In this document: positions 16,656 to 23,196 of the stretch, in pieces | How positions within the stretch are numbered: position 1 is the stretch's first letter | Layout of the letters: each line of letters starts with the position of its first letter | NCBI GenBank assembly: GCA_947593615.1 | Contig: CANQDR010000025.1 | Span: forward strand, 1-34,661 | Source: an uncultured Clostridia bacterium | GTDB taxonomy: Bacteria; Bacillota; Clostridia; Oscillospirales; Acutalibacteraceae | Direction: 5' to 3' | Length of the DNA: 34,661 nt | Notes under the pieces: generated by a model | Database searches by the model: none | Seen by the model: only the letters and a program-made list of their open reading frames with translations | Told to the model about the DNA's origin: nothing | Program-made: the position numbers and the translations under genes

Positions 16656-17500
16656 TGAATGAATTATTACAGCAAATTGCAGAACGCTCTATAAAATCAA
16701 TTCCAATGAATGAGGGCGATTATGTAAAAGACGGCTTGCTGTATTGTGGCAAATGTAACACACCAAAACAAGGGAAATTTGTTGTTAGCGGCGGAAAAAT
16801 TATAATGCCCCGTATTCTTTGTGATTGTGAAACCGCAAAAAGGGATAGGGAAGAAGCAGAAGCGAAACGTCAAAAGCAACTGCAATACATAGAGGATTTA
16901 CGAAAAACAGGCATACAGGATAGTAAACTATTGAGTTGTTCGTTTGATTGCGATAACAACCCACAAAGTAAACATTCACAGGCTTTCAGGCAATATTGCG
17001 ACAAGTGGGAAGAAATGAGCAGAAAAAATATCGGCTTGATTTTCTTTGGCGGCGTCGGTACAGGAAAGAGCTTTTACAGCGGTTGCATTGCCAATGAAAT
17101 TATAAAACGTTATTTAATGCCCGTTATTGTTACATCAATTCCAAGAATATTAAATCAATTATTTAGTACAAAAAATAAAAACGAGTATATTAAAGAACTT
17201 GTTAATATACCGCTGCTTGTAATTGATGATTTAGGCGCAGAACGTGAAACCGACTATGCGCTTGAACAAGTTTACACAGTCATAGACGAACGGTATAAAG
17301 CAGAAAAACCACTTATCGTAACAACCAATTTAAGTTATGATGAGTTAAAAAATCCTGCAGACATAAGGCTTAAACGAATTTATGACCGTGTGATAGAAAT
17401 GTGTGTGCCTTTTAATATATCGGGTGTATCACGCCGAGAACAAAAAGCAAAGGAAAAGGCACAGAATGTAAAAGCATTATTGCTTGATGATAAATTTTAA
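16655..17500 (+). CDS. DnaC-type helicase loader (AAA+ ATPase)
   Basis: A 281-aa ATPase that would load the host replicative helicase at the element's origin. The N-terminus has a zinc-binding cluster (YCGKCNTP...ILCDCE, residues 25-54); Walker A is GGVGTGKS (about 131-138), Walker B LLVIDDLGAE, followed by the sensor region IVTTNLS and an arginine-finger region (RIYDRVIEMC). AAGGAG lies 13 nt before the ATG. It overlaps the replisome organizer stop, so the two are coupled. Confidence 0.93.
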   Translation: MNELLQQIAERSIKSIPMNEGDYVKDGLLYCGKCNTPKQGKFVVSGGKIIMPRILCDCETAKRDREEAEAKRQKQLQYIEDLRKTGIQDSKLLSCSFDCDNNPQSKHSQAFRQYCDKWEEMSRKNIGLIFFGGVGTGKSFYSGCIANEIIKRYLMPVIVTSIPRILNQLFSTKNKNEYIKELVNIPLLVIDDLGAERETDYALEQVYTVIDERYKAEKPLIVTTNLSYDELKNPADIRLKRIYDRVIEMCVPFNISGVSRREQKAKEKAQNVKALLLDDKF

Positions 17501-17512
17501 GGAGGTTTGATA

Positions 17513-17812
17513 ATGGCTAATTTCAAAACTTATGAAAGCGTTGTATTTAATATTCTTAAATCGTTTCCTTTGGCAAGGTTAGACGATTATTTTCTTATGA
17601 GTAAAGTATGTGAACAGCTTAACCCTGATTTGTGTGGTAAACCTTTTAAATAAGTTATGCAAGAACATAAAAAATCAGGTTTACCAAATTGGGAAACTGT
17701 CAGCCGTTGCAGGCGCAAGGTGCAGGAGAAACACCCTGAATTAAAAAATCCTGAAACAGCCCGTATAAAAGCAATTGAGCAAGAGAACTACAAGGGTTAT
17801 GCACACACATAA
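17513..17812 (+). pseudogene. Conserved clostridial phage early protein split by TAA
   Basis: A 100-codon frame with GGAGG upstream of the ATG. Codons 1-46 read MANFKTYESVVFNIL...GKPFK, then TAA (17651-17653), then VMQEHKKSGLPNWETVSRCRRKVQEKHPEL to the natural stop. The two halves form one recognisable small phage protein found near replication genes in clostridial prophages; function unknown. Relatives appear, from memory, to have an acidic residue at the stop position, consistent with a single GAA to TAA change. Confidence 0.75.
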
Positions 17813-17814
17813 TC

Positions 17815-17934
17815 ATAAAAAGACAAGTATTCGGTTATTTCGGCTATTTTGGTACCTTAAAAAAGAGCAATGAAGTAAAAGTATCTGTAGATTTCGCAGT
17901 CCCTAAAAAAGGGTACGTAAAACTTGTGAGGTGA
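17815..17934 (+). CDS. Possible 39-aa ORF with ATA in start position
   Basis: An open frame beginning ATA AAA AGA and reading IKRQVFGYFGYFGTLKK..VKVSVDFAVPKKGYVKLVR, stop at 17932-17934. The composition and repeated GYF look protein-like, but there is no ATG, GTG or TTG near the beginning and no clear ribosome-binding site. It fills the gap between two phage genes. Function unknown. Confidence 0.35.
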   Translation: MKRQVFGYFGYFGTLKKSNEVKVSVDFAVPKKGYVKLVR

Positions 17935-17940
17935 GCAACG

Positions 17941-18357
17941 ATAAAAGAACTTGAACAGCTATTAGAACTTAACAAAGACATTGACGCATTATTTGAAAAA
18001 TTGGCTATACGCAGATGTAGTGCTATTGATCCTAAAAGACCGATTATATCCGATCTGCCAAAAGGTAGCGGTTACAGAATTAGTGCAACAGAGAGCTACA
18101 TAATAAATGCCGAAATACTGCAAAACAAATTAAAACGGTTGTCTGAAACACTAAAAATCAAGTGGTTAATATTCCTCAATAACTACGGAGAAGAAAATTT
18201 AACTGTTCAGGAAAGAGATTTGTTACAGCTGCGATTTGTACGTGGTAAAAAGTGGAAAACTTGTGCAAAACAAATGAATACTCTTTACCCTAATGAGGGG
18301 TGGAACGATAACAAGGTATTTCGGACATATAGAAACATTATGAAGAAAATAGGGTAA
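17941..18357 (+). CDS. ArpU/DUF1492-like phage late regulator, apparent ATA start
   Basis: A 138-aa protein: an N-terminal coiled coil (IKELEQLLELNKDIDALFEKL), a central linker (SDLPKGSG), and a C-terminal sigma-region-4-like helix-turn-helix (LTVQERDLLQLRFVRGKKWKTCAKQMN). It resembles the RinA/ArpU/DUF1492 group, which activates late or packaging genes of Gram-positive phages and satellites. GAGGTGA sits 6 nt before ATA AAA GAA, exactly where ATG is expected. The next possible start, TTG at 18001, would remove the coiled coil. It is the last gene of the rightward run. Confidence 0.65.
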   Translation: MKELEQLLELNKDIDALFEKLAIRRCSAIDPKRPIISDLPKGSGYRISATESYIINAEILQNKLKRLSETLKIKWLIFLNNYGEENLTVQERDLLQLRFVRGKKWKTCAKQMNTLYPNEGWNDNKVFRTYRNIMKKIG

Positions 18358-18664
18358 AGCGATAATTAACAAGCAATTCAAGAAATACCGCTAATTTCGT
18401 CAGAAATGGGGTAAATTTTGATTTTTATATTCAGTCATAGAATTACCCTACCACTACCGCAAAAGCCCTAAAAGCCTAACGTAGCTAACGATTTTCGACA
18501 AAGAAAGCGTATTCAAACAATTTTAGATAAAACATAACGCCCCTTACAAGCTGTTTTTGAGCAAGTATGGAGCATTATTTATTAAAGGCTTAAACGGATT
18601 GATAAACGAAAATAGCAACACGACAAAATCACGACAAATAATATTTATCCTGACATTTCTTACA

Positions 18665-18787
18665 CCCTAAAAAAGAGAAAAAGTATTGTCCAATTTGTAA
18701 GTCCCTAAAAAATAAAAGTATTTCCCCATTTTACACACCCTAAAAAAAGGAGTATATAGCTCTTTTAGCTGCCCTAAAAAAGAGTAT
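18665..18787 (+). repeat. Cluster of CCCTAAAAAA direct repeats
   Basis: Four same-strand copies at 18665, 18713, 18738 and 18772, most continuing into a purine run and AGTA or AGTAT. Further copies lie at 17901 and 19073, and a near match (CCTTAAAAAAGAG) at 17855. None lies in a gene that would explain it by codon use, apart from 17855 and 17901 within the 39-aa frame. Confidence 0.7.
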
Positions 18788-19296
18788 TTAGAGATTTTAG
18801 CGCCGTGTAAAACAACGGTACAAAAACGATACAAAAAACAGCTGAAAAATCACCGTTACTATAAGATTTTTACCTTGCATTGCCGCTGCAAATTTAATTT
18901 ATAGCGAGAAAAAAGCGAGAAATTATTTTAAATACACCTTAAAACAATTGACAAAGTGAGGTTTTATAAATATGCCGTTGTTATCGTCAGAAACAGGGTT
19001 ATTTCGATTTTAAGGTAAAATCCATAAGAACATTTACAGATTGGAAAAGTAGATTTTCTTCCATTTCTTCCGCCCTAAAAAAAGGGAAAGAAGTTGTTGA
19101 CCGTCAGGTTGAAAACGCATTATAAGTGTTTTCATATCTTCAATAAAAATTGCATACAGCGGAAATACAGGCAAATATAGAAGCGTTTATTAACTATAGT
19201 CTTTCAAAACGATTGAAAATAAAGTATCCATTAAATAACAGCCGTTATTTTCTGTATGCTTGCGAAATTCCCTGATAGAAACTAAGAAAAACTACA

Positions 19297-19385
19297 TAAC
19301 AAATACGTAACAAATACGTAACAAAAACGGCATAAATTAGCACGATAAAACAAGGGGACAAAATAGACACAAAATAGACACAAAA
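19297..19385 (+). repeat. Tandem 11-bp iteron-like repeats with phased A-runs
   Basis: TAACAAATACG twice plus TAACAAAAACG (19297-19329), then ACAAAATAGAC twice and a partial copy (19358-19385). Similar 11-bp doublets occur at 18619-18640 (CACGACAAAAT, CACGACAAATA) and 18815-18836 (ACGGTACAAAA, ACGATACAAAA). All are on the same strand. Confidence 0.75.
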
Positions 19386-19540
19386 AACCGCCGAAAAAAT
19401 TGCAGAAAATAAGCATATAATTGCGACAAAAAATAATGAAAATTCTGTTGCAAATTCAAATGAGAGTGATACAATAATGGTAGGATTATCAATTAACATT
19501 CAATTGTTCGCAAAGGAAAGTTAGGAAAGAAGCTAATAAA

Positions 19541-19777
19541 ATGACATTAAATCAATATACTAAAGATAAATCATTATCGCCAACAACTCTTTTGCTGATA
19601 GATAAGTTAAAGTTGTTTTGGGAGAATGACGAAGAATTTATAATCGGCGTTTTGGCGGATTTAGAAACAGATTTAGAAAGGCAACAGGTAATAGACTACA
19701 TAGACAGTGGGGAGAATGTAACATATGAAAGCATTATCTTGTTAGCTTTGGAGTTGGAACAAAGTAGAAACAAATAA
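19541..19777 (+). CDS. 78-aa acidic hypothetical protein
   Basis: Not recognised. A 78-residue acidic, helical protein (MTLNQYTKDKSLSPTTLLL at the N-terminus; LADLETDLERQQVIDYIDSG in the middle). No signal peptide or membrane segment. GGAAAG lies 11 nt before the ATG. Its size, charge and place beside phage early genes would suit a small anti-host or immunity-type protein, but nothing in the sequence shows this. Confidence 0.6.
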   Translation: MTLNQYTKDKSLSPTTLLLIDKLKLFWENDEEFIIGVLADLETDLERQQVIDYIDSGENVTYESIILLALELEQSRNK

Positions 19778-19804
19778 AATTGTTATTGTATATGGAGTAT
19801 AATT

Positions 19805-20011
19805 TTAAACGAAAAGAATTTTGGTAAAGCATAAGAAAAATACAAGGCGTTATTTAATGATTATTTTTCGACTTTTAAATTTTCTTACTTGTCGCCAAAA
19901 GAAATGATAGATGTGATAAATGAGTGTGTCGAAAAGCAATAGAATATTTGTCAATTAGGGTATCTTAATTTAGAGGAAGATATTATTTACTTAAAAATAC
20001 TAAAAGTATAA
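19805..20011 (+). pseudogene. Remnant of a small gene with two in-frame stops
   Basis: One frame reads EKYKALFNDYFSTFKFSYLS, PKEMIDVINECVEKQ, TAG (19940-19942), NICQLGYLNLEEDIIYLKILKV, natural stop 20009-20011. Another stop, TAA (19832-19834), precedes it. The composition looks protein-like and differs from surrounding noncoding DNA, but no start or family was recognised. Confidence 0.35.
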
Positions 20012-20195
20012 TTTTGTGCTAATTAAAATCGCTTTATACGATCTGTATTGATTTTTTGAGCGTAAATGTAAAATAATTCATTGATATCTTAAAAAAATGC
20101 GATACACGCCAATTCTCGGCAAGTATGGGGTATATTGAGTGTCATTCTATTTGGTTCGTCTGTATTTACCATTTGCACCTTGTGTAATTGGTAGC

Positions 20196-20235
20196 CGTCC
20201 TATCCTGTTGGCGCAGGGTAGGACGTTTTTATTTT
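20196..20235 (+). terminator. Rho-independent terminator
   Basis: Stem CGTCCTATCCTG with CAGGGTAGGACG (20214-20225), 6-nt loop, then TTTTTATTTT. It ends rightward transcription before the leftward early genes. A second hairpin at 20244-20266 (TGTCAG/CTGACA) may serve the leftward transcript. Confidence 0.88.
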
Positions 20236-20281
20236 ACAAGGTTGTCAGAATTGCCGCCCTGACAGCCATATTTTAATTACA

Positions 20282-20548
20282 TCAATCGGGCTTGTTTTCT
20301 GCAAGACATTTCCGCAATCTTGCTATAGTTTCGGGTAAATTTTCCCTGTCAGCGTATTTTTCGGGGTGTTTTAATCTATCTTCAAGACAGCGTTTTTGCC
20401 AAGTGTAGTCGCTCATTAAAGGAATATTTATAATTGGCATAGCTCCTATTGTAGTAGGCGTAACTGCTCTTAGGTTACCTGCTTCGTCTGCTTTTACATA
20501 TCCTTGAACGTCATATGCTATGCCACTGACTGCAACAGTATTACTCAT
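20282..20548 (-). CDS. 88-aa hypothetical phage protein
   Basis: Not recognised at family level. An 88-aa protein whose first half is beta-rich with glycines (VAVSGIAYDVQGYVKADEAGNLRAVTP) and whose second half is a charged helix (WQKRCLEDRLKHPEKYADRENL). GAGG lies 7 nt before the ATG, which overlaps the preceding gene's stop by 4 bp. It is the last gene of a four-gene leftward early operon. Confidence 0.7.
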   Translation of the reverse strand: MSNTVAVSGIAYDVQGYVKADEAGNLRAVTPTTIGAMPIINIPLMSDYTWQKRCLEDRLKHPEKYADRENLPETIARLRKCLAENKPD

Positions 20549-20751
20549 TTATTTACCTCGCTTTCTTTGCCTGCCTTGTAAAATGTGCCTAATAGAAGAA
20601 TGGTAAAAGCAGCGGAATTGCTTTCTTTTAACCCGATATGTTTCTTTTCAAAGTCAGGTACAATTTTTACTAAATCGCTTGAAAAACCTATGGGTATATC
20701 GTTTTCAGCTAATAATTTTTCGATTGTTTCCCATTTTTTATTGTCAATCAT
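20545..20751 (-). CDS. 68-aa hypothetical phage protein
   Basis: Function unknown. A 68-aa protein, MIDNKKWETIEKLLAENDIP at the start, with a short hydrophobic stretch near the C-terminus (AAFTILLLGTFYKAG) that could be a single membrane or packing helix. The ATG at 20751 is chosen because AAAGGAG lies 9 nt upstream; an earlier in-frame start at 20811 has no such site. Coupled to the following gene by a 4-bp overlap. Confidence 0.65.
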   Translation of the reverse strand: MIDNKKWETIEKLLAENDIPIGFSSDLVKIVPDFEKKHIGLKESNSAAFTILLLGTFYKAGKESEVNK

Positions 20752-20853
20752 TTTGTTTTGCTCCTTTGTATTGATTTTTGGGAGCAGATAGGCTATAATT
20801 AACTTATCCACTCCGATAGGGTGTGTTTTGCTCTTGCATTTGCTTTGGTCGGC

Positions 20854-21087
20854 TTACTGCAAGGGCTTTTCTTTTGCGTTAATTATGGGGCTTTGAGGGG
20901 TTTTTAGCGACAAAGTCCTTTTGGTAATGAAATTATATTCCTGCGTACCTTTTTTTGGTTTATGACCGCTTTTATAGGGGTATAAAGGACAAGTTTTAGT
21001 TGTACACTCCCTGACCTCTAAAGCACTACCACAACAGCAGTCAAGGCATTTAGCCCTTATTGCTTTCATAGGTGTTAATTTACGCAT
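20854..21087 (-). CDS. Cys-rich conserved phage protein (KAIRAKCLDCC family)
   Basis: A 77-aa protein with the well-conserved block MKAIRAKCLDCCCGSALEVR followed by CTTKTCPLYPYKSGHKP. The cysteines probably bind one zinc ion. Short proteins of this kind occur in many clostridial prophages near early genes; their role is unknown. AGAGAGATGA precedes the ATG. Confidence 0.8.
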   Translation of the reverse strand: MRKLTPMKAIRAKCLDCCCGSALEVRECTTKTCPLYPYKSGHKPKKGTQEYNFITKRTLSLKTPQSPIINAKEKPLQ

Positions 21088-21101
21088 TGCTTCATCTCTC
21101 T

Positions 21102-21377
21102 TTATGCCACGCTAAAACGGCGGCTTGTGGTCTGCTTAATGTACTGATTATACAAGTCAAGATGATGTTTCTTGAATGTAGCAGTATCAAAGCGGTTGCT
21201 TATTACAGATGTAAAACGGATTTTAAAAGCTCCTGCTTTCATTTCTTCGAGGTTTTGTGTTGTCATCTCTGCCTTTAATTCGTCTTGTATGGCGGTAATT
21301 TCGCTTTGCAGTTCCTCTGCTTTAGCCTGTAATCTTTTAAGTTTTCTTACTTTTGCGGTTAATTCGTTTGTACTCAT
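21102..21377 (-). CDS. Coiled-coil phage early protein
   Basis: A 91-aa protein: an N-terminal coiled coil (residues 5-42, LTAKVRKLKRLQAKAEELQS and following) and a compact C-terminus (FKIRFTSVISNRFDTATFKKHHLDLYNQYI) seen in many clostridial phages. The layout faintly resembles phage nuclease-inhibitor-type proteins, but this is not established. AAGGAGAG lies before the ATG. First gene of the leftward early operon. Confidence 0.72.
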   Translation of the reverse strand: MSTNELTAKVRKLKRLQAKAEELQSEITAIQDELKAEMTTQNLEEMKAGAFKIRFTSVISNRFDTATFKKHHLDLYNQYIKQTTSRRFSVA

Positions 21378-21506
21378 TTTGGTACTCTCCTTTAATATTT
21401 ATTTGGGCTGTGTGCCATTCCCAGTCTTACGCCCTATCGGTTTGTCGTAACTGCACATTAACGAGCCGTTTGTCTACGGGTGTACGCTGTCCCTCTCACT
21501 GTCTAC

Positions 21507-21612
21507 ATTATAATACTTGTACAACTATATTTCAATAGGCAGAATACACAAACTTGTACAAGTATTTTTGTACATAATTATACTTGTACAACATAAGATT
21601 GTATGCTATAAT
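21507..21612. promoter_or_regulatory. Divergent promoters with ACTTGTACAAGT operators
   Basis: Leftward: TTGAAA (21530-21535) and TATAAT (21507-21512), 17-bp spacing. Rightward: TTGTAC (21584-21589) and TATAAT (21607-21612), 17-bp spacing. The palindrome ACTTGTACAAGT is perfect at 21552-21563. Near copies sit in the leftward spacer (21515-21526) and over the rightward -35 (21582-21593), with a partial copy near 21567. One repressor could control both operons. Confidence 0.82.
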
Positions 21613-21640
21613 AAGATTAAAGAAAGAGGGTAATATATTT

Positions 21641-21901
21641 ATGCCGACAATATGTATGTTCAGAGGAATAAAAATCTATATAAATTGGCGTGACCATATG
21701 CCGCCACATTTTCACGCTAAATACGGTGACAGCGAGGTAATTGTTTCAATTAACGATATTGAAGTATTAGAGGGCACAATGCCGAATAAACAATTAAAAA
21801 TGCTTTTAGGTTGGGCGGCATTCCACCAAGAGGAATTAAAAGAAAATTGGGAGCTTGCCGCTGCACAACAAGAATTATTTTCTATTGAGCCTTTAAAATA
21901 A
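21641..21901 (+). CDS. DUF4160 protein
   Basis: An 86-aa DUF4160 protein: MPTICMFRGIKIYINWRDHM, PPHFHAKYGDSEVIVSINDI and LPLKMLLGW-like KQLKMLLGWAAFHQEELKENW. The family is often paired with DUF2442, as here, and the pair has been suggested to act as a toxin-antitoxin-like unit; this is not proven. ATG at 21641 follows GAGGG by 10 nt. First gene of the four-gene rightward cargo operon. Confidence 0.88.
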   Translation: MPTICMFRGIKIYINWRDHMPPHFHAKYGDSEVIVSINDIEVLEGTMPNKQLKMLLGWAAFHQEELKENWELAAAQQELFSIEPLK

Positions 21902-21913
21902 GGGAGTGATATT

Positions 21914-22282
21914 ATGCCGAATACAGTTGAATATTATCTTTCAAAAGGTTTTGACCGTCCAATTGCGGAATACTTTGCAGGAGGTAGGAAGAAACTTATT
22001 GCCGTTGCCCCGCAACACGATTTTACACTTCTGTTGACCTATGAAAGCGGAGAAAAGCGTGTACTTGATATGAAGCCCACACTTGAAATGGGCGGCGTTT
22101 TTGCTTCGTTCAGAGATTATGAAAATTTCAAGCGTGTATATGTGGACGATTGCCACGATATAGCGTGGGATATTGACCCGAATGTTGACAGTAATGTTGT
22201 TTGGAATAATAAGGTTGACCTTTGCCCCGATACCTGTTATGTTGATAGCATACCGCTGTCAGAATACAAGGCGGTGATATAG
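21914..22282 (+). CDS. DUF2442 protein
   Basis: A 122-aa protein with an N-terminal segment (VEYYLSKGFDRPIAEYFAGG) and a DUF2442 domain (IAVAPQHDFTLLLTYESGEK, FKRVYVDDCHDIAWD). It lies 12 bp after the DUF4160 gene, with GGGAGTG before the ATG, and its stop overlaps the GTG start of the next gene. Probable partner of DUF4160. Confidence 0.85.
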   Translation: MPNTVEYYLSKGFDRPIAEYFAGGRKKLIAVAPQHDFTLLLTYESGEKRVLDMKPTLEMGGVFASFRDYENFKRVYVDDCHDIAWDIDPNVDSNVVWNNKVDLCPDTCYVDSIPLSEYKAVI

Positions 22283-22482
22283 TGGAAGAAACAAAGGGAA
22301 CGCCACAAACAAGAGCGAAAAATAAATATAATGCAAAGGCTTATGACAGCCTGCGAATTGTTGTAAAAAAAGGTAAAAAAGATAAAATAAAAACCTACGC
22401 TGATAGCAAAGGCGAAAGCATAAACGGCTTTGTAAACCGTGCCATTGATGAAGCTATGGAGCGTGACAACTCAGCGGAATGA
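22282..22482 (+). CDS. Ribbon-helix-helix (Arc/MetJ-like) protein
   Basis: A 66-aa basic protein with the ribbon-helix-helix pattern YDSLRIVVKKGKKDKIKTYA and GESINGFVNRAIDEAMERD, typical of antitoxins and copy-control repressors. It starts with GTG, overlapping the preceding stop by one base. It is a candidate autorepressor for the palindromic operators upstream of the operon. Confidence 0.82.
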   Translation: MEETKGTPQTRAKNKYNAKAYDSLRIVVKKGKKDKIKTYADSKGESINGFVNRAIDEAMERDNSAE

Positions 22483-22497
22483 TGGAGGTCGATTTTT

Positions 22498-22731
22498 ATA
22501 TCAGATAAAACAAATCAAATAGCAGAAATGCTTGATATGTTACCCGAACAAGAACAAAATCTTGCTTGTGAGATGTTAAAGAGAATTGTGCTTGCGTGGG
22601 ATCCTGATTTCACAAAAGTGACAGCAGAAGAAGCAAAACAACTTGAAGAAGCAGAACAAAGCGGCTTTATATCCGAAGATAATATTGATTGGGATAACCT
22701 TTCACAATACGCACAACAAGGCAAACTCTGA
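22498..22731 (+). CDS. Acidic antitoxin-like protein, apparent ATA start
   Basis: A 77-aa protein from ATA at 22498: ISDKTNQIAEMLDMLPEQEQ, then ACEMLKRIVLAWDPDFTKVT, and the C-terminal IDWDNLSQYA. Proteins of this kind are widespread beside toxin-like or phage genes in Firmicutes and normally begin MSDKTNQI. GGAGG lies 9 nt before the ATA. An ATG at 22528 is possible but has no ribosome-binding site and drops ten conserved residues. A terminator overlaps the 3' end. Confidence 0.7.
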   Translation: MSDKTNQIAEMLDMLPEQEQNLACEMLKRIVLAWDPDFTKVTAEEAKQLEEAEQSGFISEDNIDWDNLSQYAQQGKL

Positions 22732-22755
22732 ATATGGGTTTGCCTTTTCTCCTTT
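22720..22755 (+). terminator. Terminator of the cargo operon
   Basis: Stem GGCAAAC (22720-22726) with GTTTGCC (22738-22744), then TTTTCTCCTTTCTTT. The 5' arm lies in the last codons of the preceding gene. Confidence 0.8.
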
Positions 22756-22841
22756 CTTTATTGCAGCGGCAAGACTTGTATTTCCGCTGCACATTGATTA
22801 TTATTCCTGTAACTGATAGAATGAATTTTCATTTACTAAAA

Positions 22842-22882
22842 TTGGGGTTTATTTGGGGCTTATTTTTATGAATGGGGCTTAT
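22842..22882 (+). repeat. Right arm-type integrase sites
   Basis: TTGGGGTTTAT (22842-22852), TTGGGGCTTAT (22853-22863) and ATGGGGCTTAT (22872-22882), in the same orientation as the two copies at the left end. Confidence 0.7.
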
Positions 22883-22973
22883 GACTTGTAAACAGTTATG
22901 TCATATCGTGAACGCAAAAACCGCATAAAATAGAGCATTATTAAACTTTATGCATTTTTATAAATAGCACTTT

Positions 22974-23005
22974 TACGGGTTCAAGTCCCGTCACTCGCAC
23001 CAAAA
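22974..23005 (+). repeat. attR: 32-bp copy of the tRNA-Leu 3' end
   Basis: Identical to 13193-13224. No tRNA body precedes it, so this is the displaced chromosomal end. Confidence 0.95.
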
Positions 23006-23010
23006 AGCAA

Positions 23011-23065
23011 AAATACGATAAATAAGCCAACTTACTAAAAACGGCTTGTTTATCGTATTTTTTAT
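23011..23065 (+). terminator. Original chromosomal tRNA-Leu terminator
   Basis: An 18-bp stem with one G-U pair (23011-23028 with 23043-23060), 14-nt loop, then TTTTTATT. It lies 6 bp beyond attR, where the tRNA would end in an empty site. Confidence 0.88.
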
Positions 23066-23196
23066 TATAAATAATCTTAATCACAATTAAAAATATTTTA
23101 AAAAAAATATACGTTTTTAAAATAAATGCAACACGAATATAAATGACATACCTAACTTCTTTCTCATAAATAAATCAAAACCACCCATTGATGAAG

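Larger units (their letters stand above)
18358..19540. other. 1.2-kb repeat-rich stretch without convincing genes
   Basis: Stops interrupt all frames; an 84-codon minus frame (19245-19499) is a low-complexity artefact. The stretch holds CCCTAAAAAA motifs, several tandem 11-bp doublets with phased A-runs, and two diverged copies of a 40-bp segment containing CGTCAGAAA (near 18390 and 18972). It may be decayed coding DNA, a second origin, or a packaging or regulatory region. Confidence 0.6.
13193..23005. mobile_element. 9.8-kb integrated satellite-like or deleted phage element at tRNA-Leu
   Basis: Bounded by a 32-bp perfect direct repeat of the tRNA-Leu 3' end. It contains an integrase (interrupted), a CI-like repressor with divergent early promoter, Cro- and Xis-like proteins, a replisome organizer with iterons, a DnaC-type loader, a late-regulator-like gene, small phage early genes and a four-gene cargo module. 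No terminase, portal, capsid, tail or lysis gene is recognisable. The size and gene order (int and repressor leftward, replication rightward) fit phage satellites of the PICI type, but a prophage that lost its late half would look similar. Confidence 0.9.

Noticed and set aside
18663..18740. Frame containing KYCPICK within the CCCTAAAAAA cluster, suggesting a zinc-ribbon gene
   Set aside because: It is under 30 codons between stops, has no start or ribosome-binding site, and only one Cys pair; chance is enough.
19245..19499. 84-codon minus-strand ORF rich in Phe, Ile and Val that looks like a membrane protein
   Set aside because: It is the complement of A-rich tandem repeats, starts without a ribosome-binding site, and its residues follow the 11-bp repeats rather than a protein pattern.
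14303..19942. Recoding of TAG or TAA as a sense codon in the element, as in some gut phages
   Set aside because: Both TAA and TAG appear as interruptions, and natural gene ends in the element also use TAA, TAG and TGA, so no single reassignment fits. Mutation is simpler, though it is listed as an alternative in the findings.
19778..20195. An additional intact gene in this gap
   Set aside because: The only protein-like frame has two internal stops and no start, so it is listed as a remnant; the rest shows no ORF with a ribosome-binding site.
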